From assembly GCA_035771175.1 (NCBI GenBank), contig CM069613.1, positions 965,501 through 1,029,500 on the forward strand: a stretch of 64,000 nucleotides of DNA, written 5' to 3'. This DNA is from Paratinospora sagittata. Lineage: Eukaryota; Streptophyta; Magnoliopsida; Ranunculales; Menispermaceae. The position numbers were made by a program, and so were the translations under genes. Under the pieces are notes generated by a model, which was not told the DNA's origin, searched no databases, and saw only the letters and a program-made list of their open reading frames with translations. Positions 25,346-36,522 of this stretch are shown in pieces; the stretch's first letter is position 1; each line of letters opens with the position of its first letter.

Positions 25346-28300
25346 TTATCGTTTCGATGGCCTCTCATCGTCCTCTCCACTATCATCATCGTCGTCTGAA
25401 TCATCTTTACTTGATCTCTTTCTCTTTGCTGAAACTTCACCCTTTCCAGCATTGCCCTCGTTCTCATCATCATCCTCTTCTTCAACATCCTCCTCTTCTC
25501 CATTCTCCTCACCTGGTTCAAAGTCACTGGCATCTTCCTCCTCTTCTACACGACCTACTGGTCTGACTAGATATTCTGTTCCCATATCCTCCTACAGTAA
25601 TGATTTATAAATAAATTCAAGTCATGGATTGTGATAATAGATACATTCTTATTAATGCTGATAAGAGGGGGGATAAACTGAGGCACTAGAATATAAACAA
25701 AAAAGTGAAAAACTCTTAGAATCTTGAGATTAAAATAATTTTTTTCAAAAAAAAAAAAGTCAACAAACTTGATAAAAATGCCACATGAAAATGTCAACAG
25801 AGTAAGATGTAAAGCAAACTCTTAAGATAATCAAATAGATCAACTAAAGCTCAATAATACGCAACAAACAGACATGTAAAACATAAAAACATTCTAATCC
25901 ATTCACGTTTGATGTTTATATGTGGCAGGGTTATTTCCAGTTTAAAGGAATTTAATTAAACCCCAACGAAACTGACCCAAAAACTACCGTACTGCAAGCA
26001 AGAAGGACAAAACACATCAACAGCGCTTCAATTAGAGTATAAAGGTGATAAGCGAATGGACAATCCTGGACCTCAAATAAAAAATCCCCACCAGGGGGTC
26101 CTGCATCATGAAATCTTGCACTAAATTTCAGGGCCACAAACTGCCTAGATGAGTGGGGATCTAAGTAATTGCAAGTTTCCAAGTACAGGGCAAATGGGAG
26201 AAACAATGGTCCAGCCAGTCAAGCAAACTGACCCCAATAATTCCTTACACAATTTTCCCCTTCTTTGATAGGTAATTCCTTGTTCATTTTATAGTTAAAG
26301 AAGTAACTATTATGAAATAGTACTGCCCTTGAAGTAAGGAGAAGAAGACGAGACATAACTTTTAAAATCTAACTAACAACCAATGACAAAATAAAAAATA
26401 TAAAAGATACATTTGAAAAAAAATTATTAGAAAGTGATCAGCTTGACCAAATGTGGTGCATTACAAATGGTCGGGGGTCTGTGCTAAAGGTAGTTAAGGA
26501 GTGGTGGAGGTCTTAGGATTGAAACTCTTACCCACTTTAGTTGCATCCACTTGGGGAGAGCCGCGGCCGCCCAATGCCCCTACAGTGCTTGAACACGGAT
26601 TAGATTTGGCCAAAGGGCGGGAATACCACATGGGAAACCAAAAAACAGGAAAGTGATCAGCTTGGAACAAATTTCTTGGCATCAAGAGGTTAGATAGGGA
26701 TGGCTCAAGGGCCAGAATAATAATAACTTTTCATCAAACAGCCGATGCCTAGAAGAGGTCCAAAGACAAGGTTGAGGATAAATGGGTCAAACCAAACTGA
26801 GGGTAAGGTTTGAATTTCATATGGCGGCGAGGAGATCCACTCAAAATCTGTGCTCTGCCCATGATTGTTTCAGAACTCTTTTAAATAGCCTCTAGTTTCA
26901 ATATACTCAGCAAAAAGACAAACTCTAGGTAGATTGACCTTTCAAGAAAAGGAAATGCTAATCCCATAGGAAACTTGCAGTGATGGGCCTTTGAGCTAAC
27001 AGTTCTCATGTTGGTATTATCCAAAGTTGTCAGAAATTGGTTCTAGGATTTTTGGTAGATTTGATGCTGATTTTGAACATACCGAATAACTAGACTCTTG
27101 CATTAGCATATCTTTTACACCCCCATGGGCCCATGGATGTAGGAACAGTACATATAGCAGATGAGATAAGATCTCATGACCTCATAAGTCACTTATATCA
27201 AGGTTGTAAAGCATTTCCTGGCATGGCATGTTGTTCCAGTAGCAGTAATCCATGTTTTTTTATTCTTTCAAAGGGTTTTAACAATTATTTTCATCTTTCT
27301 CCGTGTTACTTACTTGTGTTCTATTTACATCTTGATTTAATTTGGCTCTGGTATTCTAACTTTCTTTGCTAACAATTCATAGTTACTGCTGAAATACAAA
27401 GGAATCAGGCACAAACAACTCATACAATTAATGAATTAACATGTAAAAAAAGATATGAAAAGGGGGTCAAACTCTAATAAACCAGAGAGAGGACTAGTTC
27501 ATGAACAGAAGAGACAAGTAACAGCTAAAAACGAATATTCCTTCTGAGCAATAAGACTGGCAAAATTTACTAAATTCAACAAACTGAAAAAAGCAGAAGG
27601 AAAGGAACCAAGTCACCAAGAAAACCTTTCGTAATTCACTAACACTAACAAATTCAGTAATTTACATGAAGAAACTAAATAGCAGATTTAGAGATCTAGC
27701 AAGTTGAAGTGCAAACATAAAATTTGCTAAAAAATATACTTAAAAAGAATCTGAAGAACTCGAAACAAACAATATTTACAAAAATAAATAAATAAATAAA
27801 TAATTGTCGAAAAAAAACTGTGAAATATTAAAGTCAGCAAACTTAGATGAAATTGGGGAAAAAAATCAAAGAGATTATGTTCCAGAGTCAAGCTTCCACG
27901 TCAATTTTCACTCATAGACACTACTATCAAGCAAAAATTCCTTCTTTTATTTTTTGAGAAGAAGAATAGATCATTCTAGCTTCCAAATATGTGCTTAGAA
28001 ACCCCAAAAAAGAAATTATAACTAAAATAAAAAAAATAAAAAAATAAAAATGATAAACAATCAGATCCATGAACAAATATACATGAAAACCTAGCAGAAA
28101 AAAATCTCAAATTAAAAATAAAAATAAAAAACTGAGAGAACTAACCAGATTCTTATCACATGAAACATAATTTTCTAGCAAACGAAATACTTTAAACAAA
28201 AATTTAAAAAATTCCAAAAAAAAAAAAAATCACATTTTTCACCATAAAAAATAAAAATGAAGAAATTACCTCTTCCTCGTCTCCTTCTCCGTCTTCCTCG

Positions 28301-28698
28301 TCATCATCGTCATCATTACCCTCTCCATCATCATCATCTCCATCTCCCTCACCATCATCATCATCATCATCGTTATCCTCATCGTCATCGTCGTCCTCAT
28401 CGTCATCTACAGATTGAACATAAGGAGCACGAACAGGCTGCACTCCTTCCCCAGCCTCATCCTTTCCACCATCATCATCATCATCATCATCCTCATCATC
28501 ATCGTCGTCGTCGTCGTCGTCGTCTTCATCACCATCACCATCACCATCACCATCACCATCATCTTCCCCATCATCATCCTCATCTTCTACTTCCTCTTCA
28601 TCCTTCACTTCATCATCATCAACATCATGGGTTTTACCATTCAAAACCCTAATTTCACTCTCCTTCTCCACCTCCCTCTCATCATCCATCATCGTCAT
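25346..28698 (-). CDS. Extremely acidic Asp/Glu-rich protein, prothymosin-like composition
   Basis: Two exons on the minus strand, 28698-28270 (429 nt) and 25591-25346 (246 nt), separated by a 2.7 kb intron with a GT donor and a CTGTAG acceptor. Together they give 224 aa. The start is the ATG at 28698 (MTMMDDEREVEKESEIRV). Residues of about 30-140 are almost all Asp, Glu and Gly. A short conserved-looking stretch, MGTEYLVRPVGRVEEEED, opens exon 2. Near the end a basic cluster AKRKRSS could be a nuclear localisation signal, and the protein ends ERPSKR. Such proteins are usually nuclear, often histone or ribosome-assembly related, but no catalytic domain is visible and I assign no function. The coding DNA is a CAT/GTC-type low-complexity tract that mutates easily in length. 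Confidence 0.75.
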
Positions 28699-29228
28699 CT
28701 TCACCAGAATTTTTCACAGATTTTCTCTCTAAAAATCGAAAACTAAAATCCAAAAAACAAAAACGAAATTAAAAATCAAAATTCCAAAAAAAAAAAAAAC
28801 AGAGCAGTAGAGAGAGAGAGAGAGAGAGATGTTTCTCCGAGTTCTACCAGTAGCTCTGTAAACGTAATCTCGACCGTCCAATCTCTAGTTGTCGCGGATC
28901 GATGACGTGGCGATTGATCGAACGGTCTAAAATGTCTTTGGTGAGCACACTCGTGTTTCTTTTGATACTAGGGTTTTCCGACCCTCTATTACTCTATATA
29001 CGTTGTTTCACACGTGTCGGGTTTTAGGTCCTCCTAGGGCTGACCTCATCTTGGTGCGGTGTTATTCGGAATATGTGAATCTCTGGTTTAGTTTGATTCC
29101 GGGATAGAATATGCTTACTATCGAGCTCGCTACAACGCCACCGACGCTCCATGCTGTTCACATGAAACGCTTGGCGAGTTTCATAAGCTTTGGCTGAAGA
29201 ACATCATATTAAAATATATATATATATA
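28699..29228. other. Promoter side of the acidic-protein gene
   Basis: The leader upstream of 28698 holds a GA microsatellite (about 28808-28829). Further out are GATGACGTGGCG (ACGT core, about 28900) and CACACGTGTCGG (G-box, about 29010), plausible bZIP sites. A short (TA)n tract at about 29213-29228 is where the copia element inserted. Confidence 0.4.
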
Positions 29229-29569
29229 TGAAAAAAAAGATACAGAGAGGAAGATTGAAGAAAAGGATACAGAGAGGAATCAATGAATATTAGAGAATGA
29301 TTTTTCTGTATATTGAGAATTGCTTGATTACATGTCTAACATATATATGCTATTCTAGTTACACATATTATAGAAAGAATGATAAGCTATATATACAAAT
29401 CTCCTAATTATAGAAAGAATGCTAATATCTTGTCCTAAAATAATGCTAAGCCATATATACAAATCTCGTAATTATAGAAAGAATACTATATACAAATCTC
29501 GTAATGATATGGAAACATATCATATCAGCATATCAGTGCCTTCAATCACACATAGAGACAAATCCGGCA
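29229..29569 (-). repeat. 3' LTR of the copia element
   Basis: A 341 bp direct repeat of 39938-40276. On the minus strand it starts TGCCGGATTTG and ends TTCA. It contains tandem copies of an ATAGAAAGAAT-type motif. Confidence 0.9.
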
Positions 29570-29828
29570 ATACTCTCCCTCAAGCTGGATCAAGGGGATT
29601 AATTGAGCCAAGCTTGGAAAGAATACGATGAAAATGATCTGACGACAAGGCCTTTGTGAAGATATCTGCAAGTTGGTCATGGCTACGAGTGTAATGAGTA
29701 ACAATGGCTCGAGTCTGAACATGTTGCCGAATGTAATGACAATCAACCTCAATGTGTTTAGTCCGTTCATGAAAAACGGGATTAGAGGCAATGTGCATAG
29801 CCGCTTGATTGTCACAACAAAGTGTTAT

Positions 29829-30905
29829 TGTCACACCCTGGGTTGCACAGCGTGCCCCCTACCCAGGTACGGGCGCACCCCCTCGGGGCGAACGCCTAGC
29901 CATAGTACCACATAATATTGTCCTATCGCCATGTAGCAACCCAACCGCAGCTGGTCTACATCGAAACGATTATTTGTCCATACTATTCCCTCATGAATAG
30001 TAAAGGGCCTCCCCCAGAATCGAACTCGAGACCTCCCTTAAGGAGTCTAATTTTGCATTCTGAGTAGCCACTGAACCATTGTCACGCCCTGGGTTGCACA
30101 GCGTGCCCCCTACCCAGACGCGGGCGCACTCCCACCGCAGCGGGAGCGAACGCCTAGCCATAGTACCACATAATATTGTCTCCTGGCCACCCGGCGCACG
30201 GATCGCAACCACCCTTTGTCCCTACTATTCATGAGGGAATAGTAGGGACAAATAATCGTTTCGATGTAGACCAGCTGCGGTTGGGTTGCTACATGGCGAT
30301 AGGACAATATTATGTGGTACTATGGCTAGGCGTTCGCCCCGAGGGGGTGCGCCCGCACCTGGGTAGGGGGCACGCTGTGCAACATAGGGTGTGACAAAAA
30401 GGCCTTAAGTATACATAAGGCCTTTTTGTCACACCCTGGGTTGCACAGCGTGCCCCCTACCCAGGTGTGGGCGCACCCCCTCGGGACGAACGCCTAGCCA
30501 TTATGGATCCATAATATTGTCCTATCGCCATGTAGCAACCCAACCGCAGCTGGTCTACATCGAAACGATTATTTGTCTGCCACTATTCATGAATAGTGCA
30601 GGGCCTCCCTAGGAATCGAACTCGAGACCTCCCTTAAGGAGTCTAATTTCGCATTCCTAGTAGCCACTGAACTAGGAATGCGAAATTAGACTCCTTAAGG
30701 GAGGTCTCGAGTTCGATTCCTAGGTATGCCCTGCACTATTCATGAATAGTGGCAGACAAATAATCATTTCGATGTAGACCAGCTGCGGTTGGGTTGCTAC
30801 ATGGCGATAGGACAATATTATGGATCCATAATGGCTAGACGTTCACCCCGAGGGGGTGCGCCCACACCTGGGTAGGGGGCACGCTGTGCAACCCAGGGTG
30901 TGACA
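29829..30905. mobile_element. Foldback (inverted-dimer) element with tRNA-like boxes
   Basis: The 1077 bp insert in RNase H is flanked by the 5 bp duplication GTTAT (29824-29828 and 30906-30910). It begins TGTCACACCCTGGG and ends with the reverse complement. Inside are at least five copies of one unit in alternating orientation: forward at 29829, 30080 and 30427, and inverted ending at 30396 and 30905. The second half (30427-30905) is a nearly perfect 479 bp palindrome. At its inner end each unit carries an A-box-like TAGTTCAGTGGCTA and a B-box-like GAGTTCGATTCC, as in a tRNA-derived SINE head. The halves are joined by a 30 bp palindrome with the arm AAAAGGCCTTA. The family is not one I recognise. 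Confidence 0.85.
30427..30905. repeat. Long palindrome (hairpin) within the foldback element
   Basis: The left arm from 30427 and the right arm ending at 30905 are reverse complements over about 230 bp each. The loop is about 11 bases around 30659-30670 (TAGCCACTGAA). Mismatches are few and scattered. Confidence 0.9.
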
Positions 30906-33005
30906 GTTATAGACTGAGAATGAGAGATACCCAAATCGGCAAGGAGAGCCTTTAGCCACATGAGTTCAGAAGCTGTGGAAGCCATGGCCCGATACTCTGC
31001 TTCGGCACTTGACCGTGCTACCACTGTTTGTTTCTTACTTTTCCAAGAAACCAGATTCCCACCGATAAAGATACAATAACCCGTAGTGGACTTTCGATCA
31101 AGTTGATTTCCAGCCCAATCTGCATCCGTATAGCCAAGAATTTGAGAATGCCCGTTAGCTTTCATGAGGATGCCACGACCAATTATTTTCTTTAGATATC
31201 GAAGAATTCTCTGAACAATATGCATATGAACCGTGGTGGGAGAATGCATAAATTGATTAATAATGCTCACTGCATAACTAATATCAGGTCGTGTGATTGT
31301 TAAATAGATAAGTTTGCCAACCAATCTTTGATAATCTTGAACAGAACCCAGAGGTGCACCAGATCTATCAAGCTGCAGTTTGCTATCCAATGGTGTGCGT
31401 GCAGGTTTGCAATCCAACATATCAGCATCACGCAATAAATCTGTCACATACTTGCGTTGATTCAAGAACAAGCCTTTGGAGGAAGTAGCCATTTCGATGC
31501 CCAGGAAGTATTTCAGCACACCGAGATCTTTAATGGAAAACTTTTATTGGAGAACACTCTTAAGCTTACGTATAGCAGCATCATCATCACCGGTAACAAT
31601 TAAGTCATCAACATAAATCAAAACAATCAGTCGCTTACCCGAGTGTATGTGAACAAATAAAGAGTGGTCTGCATTACTTCTCTTAAATCCAAGTTCTTCA
31701 AGAACCATACTTAATTTGGCATGCCATGCGCGTGGAGATTGCTTCAAGCCCTAAATAGATTTGTGCAATCGACACACTAACCTTGGATCAGTACCTTGCG
31801 GATGCCCCGGCGGAAGCTTCATATAGACTTCTTCTTCAAGTTCCCCATGCAAAAACGCATTTTTAACATCCATTTGTGAAAGAGACCAGCCGTGATTGAT
31901 AGCGACAGAAATCAAGGTACGGACAGTTGTTGTCACGACGCCCCCGACGTAGGCTGACGTCATGACCGGCACAGCGTACTATACACTGTACATCCTCATA
32001 TACAGTATATAATACACTGTCAGCCTTCACGTACTCTCACAAACCTTCCCAAATTGTACATAATTTTTTTTTTCCTATACCACGAATCAAATCAAATCAA
32101 ATATATATATAGATGATCACTCCACTCACATTCATTCCAGCCATTCCACAAATTAAATTCTCACCTGATACATATCTATGATCATCTCATTTCCTCATCC
32201 CAAGCATTATTACCACACAACCCATCTAGGTGATAGTATATGTATAGTATGTGATAATTATACATATCAAAATAACAAGAATATAATCTCTTGCCTCCAA
32301 GCATACGTACACGTACTAGACGAAGGTTCACGTGTCACGTAGTTTTCCTTTTCCCTTTGAATTAATACCTGAAATGTTGGAGGAAATGGGGTGAGCAATC
32401 AACAGCTCAGTGAATATAGTTCTTAAGATGGCAATTATATACATTTATAGAAATATAACATTTAAAATCATTTCAAACATTTATTCAACACATGCATCAT
32501 TCAATGAATATATCATACATGTCAACAACATAAATTTCATGCTTTTCAATAATATAATGCACAATTTCCCTCCTCCGCAAGGCAAGAGAGCGGGTCTAAC
32601 CCTTGTAAGGCCGTTACAAGGTAGACATAACCTCTCATTACCCAATTCAATAACACAAATGCACAATCTCCCTCCTCCGCAAGGCAAGATGTAACACCCC
32701 GTAAATTTAAGTAAATGACGTACACGTATATCGAGCTGTATAATACACATATATTATACATAAGAGCTCAATACGTTTGCTACTACACGTATTTTATACA
32801 TTGGAGCTCAATATACGTTTGATAATACACGTATTTTATACGTATGAGCTACATATACGCGTGATAATACACGTAGTTTAGACGTATGAGCCAAATATAC
32901 GTGTGTATGGTGCTTACAAGTTAAAGTTTGGAGTTGATTTATGTGGATTAAGTGTATAGAAGAAAAATATGAATAAAGGAAGAAAAATTAAAATAAGATT
33001 AAAGT

Positions 33006-33052
33006 TACTGTTCATTTGGTACTATTCAGTGAACAGTACCAAATGAACAGTA
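33006..33052. repeat. Perfect 18 bp inverted repeat (hairpin)
   Basis: Arms 33006-33023 and 33035-33052 (TACTGTTCATTTGGTACT and its exact complement) enclose an 11 base loop, inside the inner LTR-like element. Confidence 0.9.
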
Positions 33053-33449
33053 TTTCGTATGGAATAAAAAAAAAAAAAAAACGACGAAATAAAAAAAAAA
33101 ATATCACGAAGTTTCCAGAGAGAAAGAACCGAGAGAAGAAGGAGAGAAGAGAAAGGGAGAACGCGTGATTTTCGTCAAATTCGGCTTCGCGGTAAGTGAT
33201 TTTCACGCTATTTCTTCGTGAAATTACTATCTAAGCTAGCGGTAACCGTTCTAGCGGCCTAATTTTGACTGTAGGAGCCGTTTTACGGCAGTTTAACAAA
33301 TTGGGGTTTTGACCCCAATGTGAATGAGAAATTCGCTAGGAAGATAGAAAAACACTTCCTAGACTATAGAGACTTCGAATATGTGGTTAGATTTGATTTC
33401 AGGAGGTTTGGAGACCGTTGGACAATTTTAATACAATTTACATCTTTCG

Positions 33450-33620
33450 GATGAATAGTGATGAATAGTGTCGGATGAATAGTGCACGGTGAATAGTGCT
33501 TAGTGAACAGTGAATAGTGAATAGTACACGGTGTACAGTGAATAGTGCACAGTGAATAGTGATATAGTGAGTGATGTGTATAGTACTGTGCACAGTGATG
33601 TGACCAGTGATGTGAAGCCA
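33450..33620 (+). repeat. Degenerate TGAATAGTG array in the inner element
   Basis: About fifteen close repeats of TGAATAGTG or TGAACAGTG with spacer variants. The outer copy has the matching array on the opposite strand at 35533-35695. Confidence 0.85.
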
Positions 33621-35532
33621 GTGAAACCCCGGTTTGAGATTATAAAATCGTGAAGAACTACATTCCGGAGGTAACATGATATTGAATATGATTTGATTAT
33701 TTGAGTAACTAAGTATATCGTGTCGTGAAAATATGATTTGGATATCTATTTTCACTGTTCTTTCTTGTGGAAATATCTAGATTGACCACAGAAACGAGAT
33801 AATAGTTTATTCAACTGCTTATGAGTCCTAAAGGGATTTATTAGTAATGATTTGAAGTGAGTTGAGAAATTAAAGATCATAAATATGAAGACATGCAATT
33901 AAATTATGGAGTGATTGTAACAGGTTAAATTAATTGGATTTAACTTGGAGCTGGAGTCGAAAGCGACGATGATTGGGTTTAAGTGGAACGTGTTGTACTG
34001 TGAGTATAGTTATCTTGATTTGGTTTTTGTATGGCATTATACGCATATAAACTGTTCGATTGTATGCATGTGATATTACATATACTGCATTGAGTTTTAT
34101 GGATCATGCAAACTGATTTTAGCATTGGAGATTTTATTGATGAGGCTTTGCGATTCCTCATCGTCATTTCGTTAGGAATTAGACCCGGATGAGGTTTTGC
34201 GAGTCCTCATTGTCTGTGGCCTGTCCTAACAAGGGTTGCGATCCTTGAAATGACTGTTACTTGGGTAATGAGAGGTTGTGGCTACCTTGTACGGCCATAC
34301 AAGGGTTAGACCCGCTCTCATGCCTTGCGGAGGAGGGAGATTGTGCATTGTATGATTGAAAAACATGAAATTTATGTTGTTGACATGTATGATATATTCG
34401 TTGAACGATGCATGTGTTGAATAAATGTTTGAAATGAGTTTAAATGTCATATTTCTTTAAATGTATATAATTGTCATCTCAAGAACTATATTCACTGAGC
34501 TGTTGTTTGCTCACCCTAATTCCTCCAATATTTCAGGTATTGAGTCGAAGGGAAAAGGAAACTCCGTGAGTGAGTCTGGTATGTGTATGTTGGCTTGGAG
34601 GAAATAGCTTTTGTTATTTTGATATGTATACTTATCACACATTATATATATAAGTATTATCATCTAGATAGGATGTGTGGGCATATATATAGCTTAAGAT
34701 ATTGGATGAGGAAATGAAAATGTGATGTATTATCACCTAGATGGGTTGTGTGGTAAGATTATATAATGCTTGGGATGATGAAATGAGATGATCATAGATA
34801 TTTATCAATGTGAATGAAATGATCATCTATATATCTGGGATTTGATTTGATGTGTGGTATAGAAAAAAAATATTCTGTACATTTTGGGAAGGTTTGGGAG
34901 AGTACGTGAAGGCTGACAGTGTATTATCTACTGTATATGAGGATGTACAGTGTATAGTACGCTGTGCCGGTCATGACGTCAGCCTACGTCAGGGGCGTCG
35001 TGACACAAGAGAGCGGGTCTAACCCTTGTATGGCCGTTACAAGGTAGCCACAACCTCTCATTACCCAATTAACAGTCATTTCAAGGATCCCAACCCTTGT
35101 TAGGACAAACCTAACGAAATGACAATGAGGAATCGCAAAGCCTCATCATTACAAACTCCAATGCTTAAATCAATTTGCATGATCCATAAAACTCAATGCC
35201 TTATATATATTATCACATGCGTACAATCAAACAGTTTATATGCGTACAATGCCATACAAGAACCAAATCAAGGAAACTATACTCACAGTGGTTACACAGG
35301 TTTTCTAAGTCAACCTCTAAAATCGAGCAACGATAGGGCTTCCTCAAGAGCGTTTATCCATGCCCTTAAGCTCTCATTTTAAATACTGAAATTCATCATA
35401 GATTATCATGAGAATCATCATTTATCATATCGGTAGCTACTAAAAATATCAAATTATCCAAAAATCATGACTGTAGTATCGAAACGTCCGGAATTCTGTT
35501 CTTTATGAATCTATGATTTTAAAATACTGTTC

Positions 35533-35571
35533 GCATCACTGTTCATATACTATTCACTATTCACTATTCAT

Positions 35572-35603
<32 letters not shown>

Positions 35604-35695
35604 TTTTACTATTTATTTCACTATTCATTTCACTATTCACTATTCATTTTACTATTCACTATTCACTATTCATTTTACTATTCACTATTCATCCG
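35533..35695 (-). repeat. Degenerate TGAATAGTG array in the outer element
   Basis: The plus strand shows repeated CACTATTCACTATTCATTT units, the complement of the array in the inner copy. Copy number differs between the two elements. Confidence 0.85.
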
Positions 35696-36522
35696 AATGT
35701 TGTAAATTGTATTAAAATTGTCCAACGGTCTCCAAAAATCATAAAATTGAATCTAACCACATATTCGGAATTCTAACAGTCCAGGGAGCATTTTAGCGGA
35801 GTTTCATTCACGTTGGGTCAAAACCCAAATTCTTGAAAACACCGTAAAACGGCTCCCATAGTCAAAATTACTCTGCTAGAAAGCTTATATCTAGCTTACA
35901 TATCAATTTTACAAAGAAATAAAGTAGAAATCGCTTACCTCGGGTTCGGATCTCCCTTCTTTTCCCCTTCCTTCTTCCTTCCTTCCGTTTCTTCCTCTCG
36001 GCTTTCTTCTTCTCCTTCTTGCAAGTTCTCTTTTTTTTTTGTTTTTCTTTTCTTTTCTTTTCTCTTTATTTTTTCTTTTCTTTTCTCTTGTCGGCAAGCA
36101 TAGATGAGCATCTTCTTTTGTTTTTTTTTTATTATTTTATTTTTATTCTTCATTTGATCCAATGCTCCTAATGCCATTTAATAAACCACCTTCCCATTTT
36201 ATCCCATGCTCCTCATGCAAGTTAACAAACCAACTTCCTCATCTATTAACCAATGTAATTTAACTCCAATTTACATATCTAATTAACCAACTTAATCAAT
36301 TTCATAACTTTATTTCTTTACTAATCATACACGCATATATTTAACGACGCATACGTATCAAATACGTGTAGTATCACGTGTATATTTAGCTCATACGTAT
36401 CAACTACGTGTATTATCACGCGTATATTTAGCTCATTCGTATAAAATATGTATATTATACATTTCGATATACGCGTACTTTAACGTATGTATTTAATTAA
36501 ATTTACGGGGTGTTACAGTTGT

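Larger units (their letters stand above)
29578..31925 (-). pseudogene. Copia RT (rest) and RNase H, broken
   Basis: Continuing leftwards after the insertion, the frame resumes at [17 protein letters not shown] and [22 protein letters not shown] at 31753-31751 replaces the usual Tyr in the K-S-x-Y-G-L-K-Q motif. The catalytic YVDDLIVTG box is present. A TAA at 31546-31544 follows LKSVLQ. After that come KYFLGIEM, the DADWAG and KKQTVVARSSAEAEYRAM RNase H motifs, and at 30911 the foldback insertion. The last part (29823-29578, [18 protein letters not shown] to [12 protein letters not shown]) ends at a normal stop before the purine tract. Confidence 0.88.
32690..35005 (+). mobile_element. Inner 2.3 kb solo-LTR-like element, inverted relative to the outer one
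   Basis: A 2316 bp copy of the same family in the opposite orientation starts TGTAACACCCCG at 32690 and ends GCGTCGTGACA at 35005. The duplication CAAGA flanks it (32685-32689 and 35006-35010). Matching segments (TACACGTAT-type repeats, TGAATAGTG arrays, the GCCTTGCGGAGGAGGGAG block) occur in the same order on opposite strands of the two copies. The transcript orientation of any promoter cannot be told from sequence. Confidence 0.82.
31931..36517 (-). mobile_element. Outer 2.3 kb solo-LTR-like element (interrupted)
   Basis: Insertion in the copia RT, flanked by the 5 bp duplication GTTGT (31926-31930 and 36518-36522). On the minus strand it starts TGTAACACCCCG and ends GGCGTCGTGACA (TG...CA). 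Removing the inner element leaves about 2.27 kb. There is no coding region, primer site or second LTR, so a solo LTR of a long-LTR (probably Ty3/gypsy) family is most likely; a LARD-like non-autonomous element is possible. Near 32565-32690 the left part holds a tandem duplication of a segment with CCTCCTCCGCAAGGCAAG. Confidence 0.78.

Noticed and set aside
25311..25610. Ser-rich plus-strand frame
   Set aside because: Antisense to exon 2 of the acidic protein.
28257..28652. Open frame on the plus strand rich in His (His/Leu/Pro repeats)
   Set aside because: It is the exact antisense of the acidic exon 1; CAT repeats on this strand are GAT/ATG-type codons on the coding strand. No start context or family support.
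30080..30400. Reading the TGTCACACC repeats as a CRISPR-like or satellite array
   Set aside because: Copies alternate in orientation, spacing is uneven and target duplications flank the whole block; this is a transposon structure in a plant genome.
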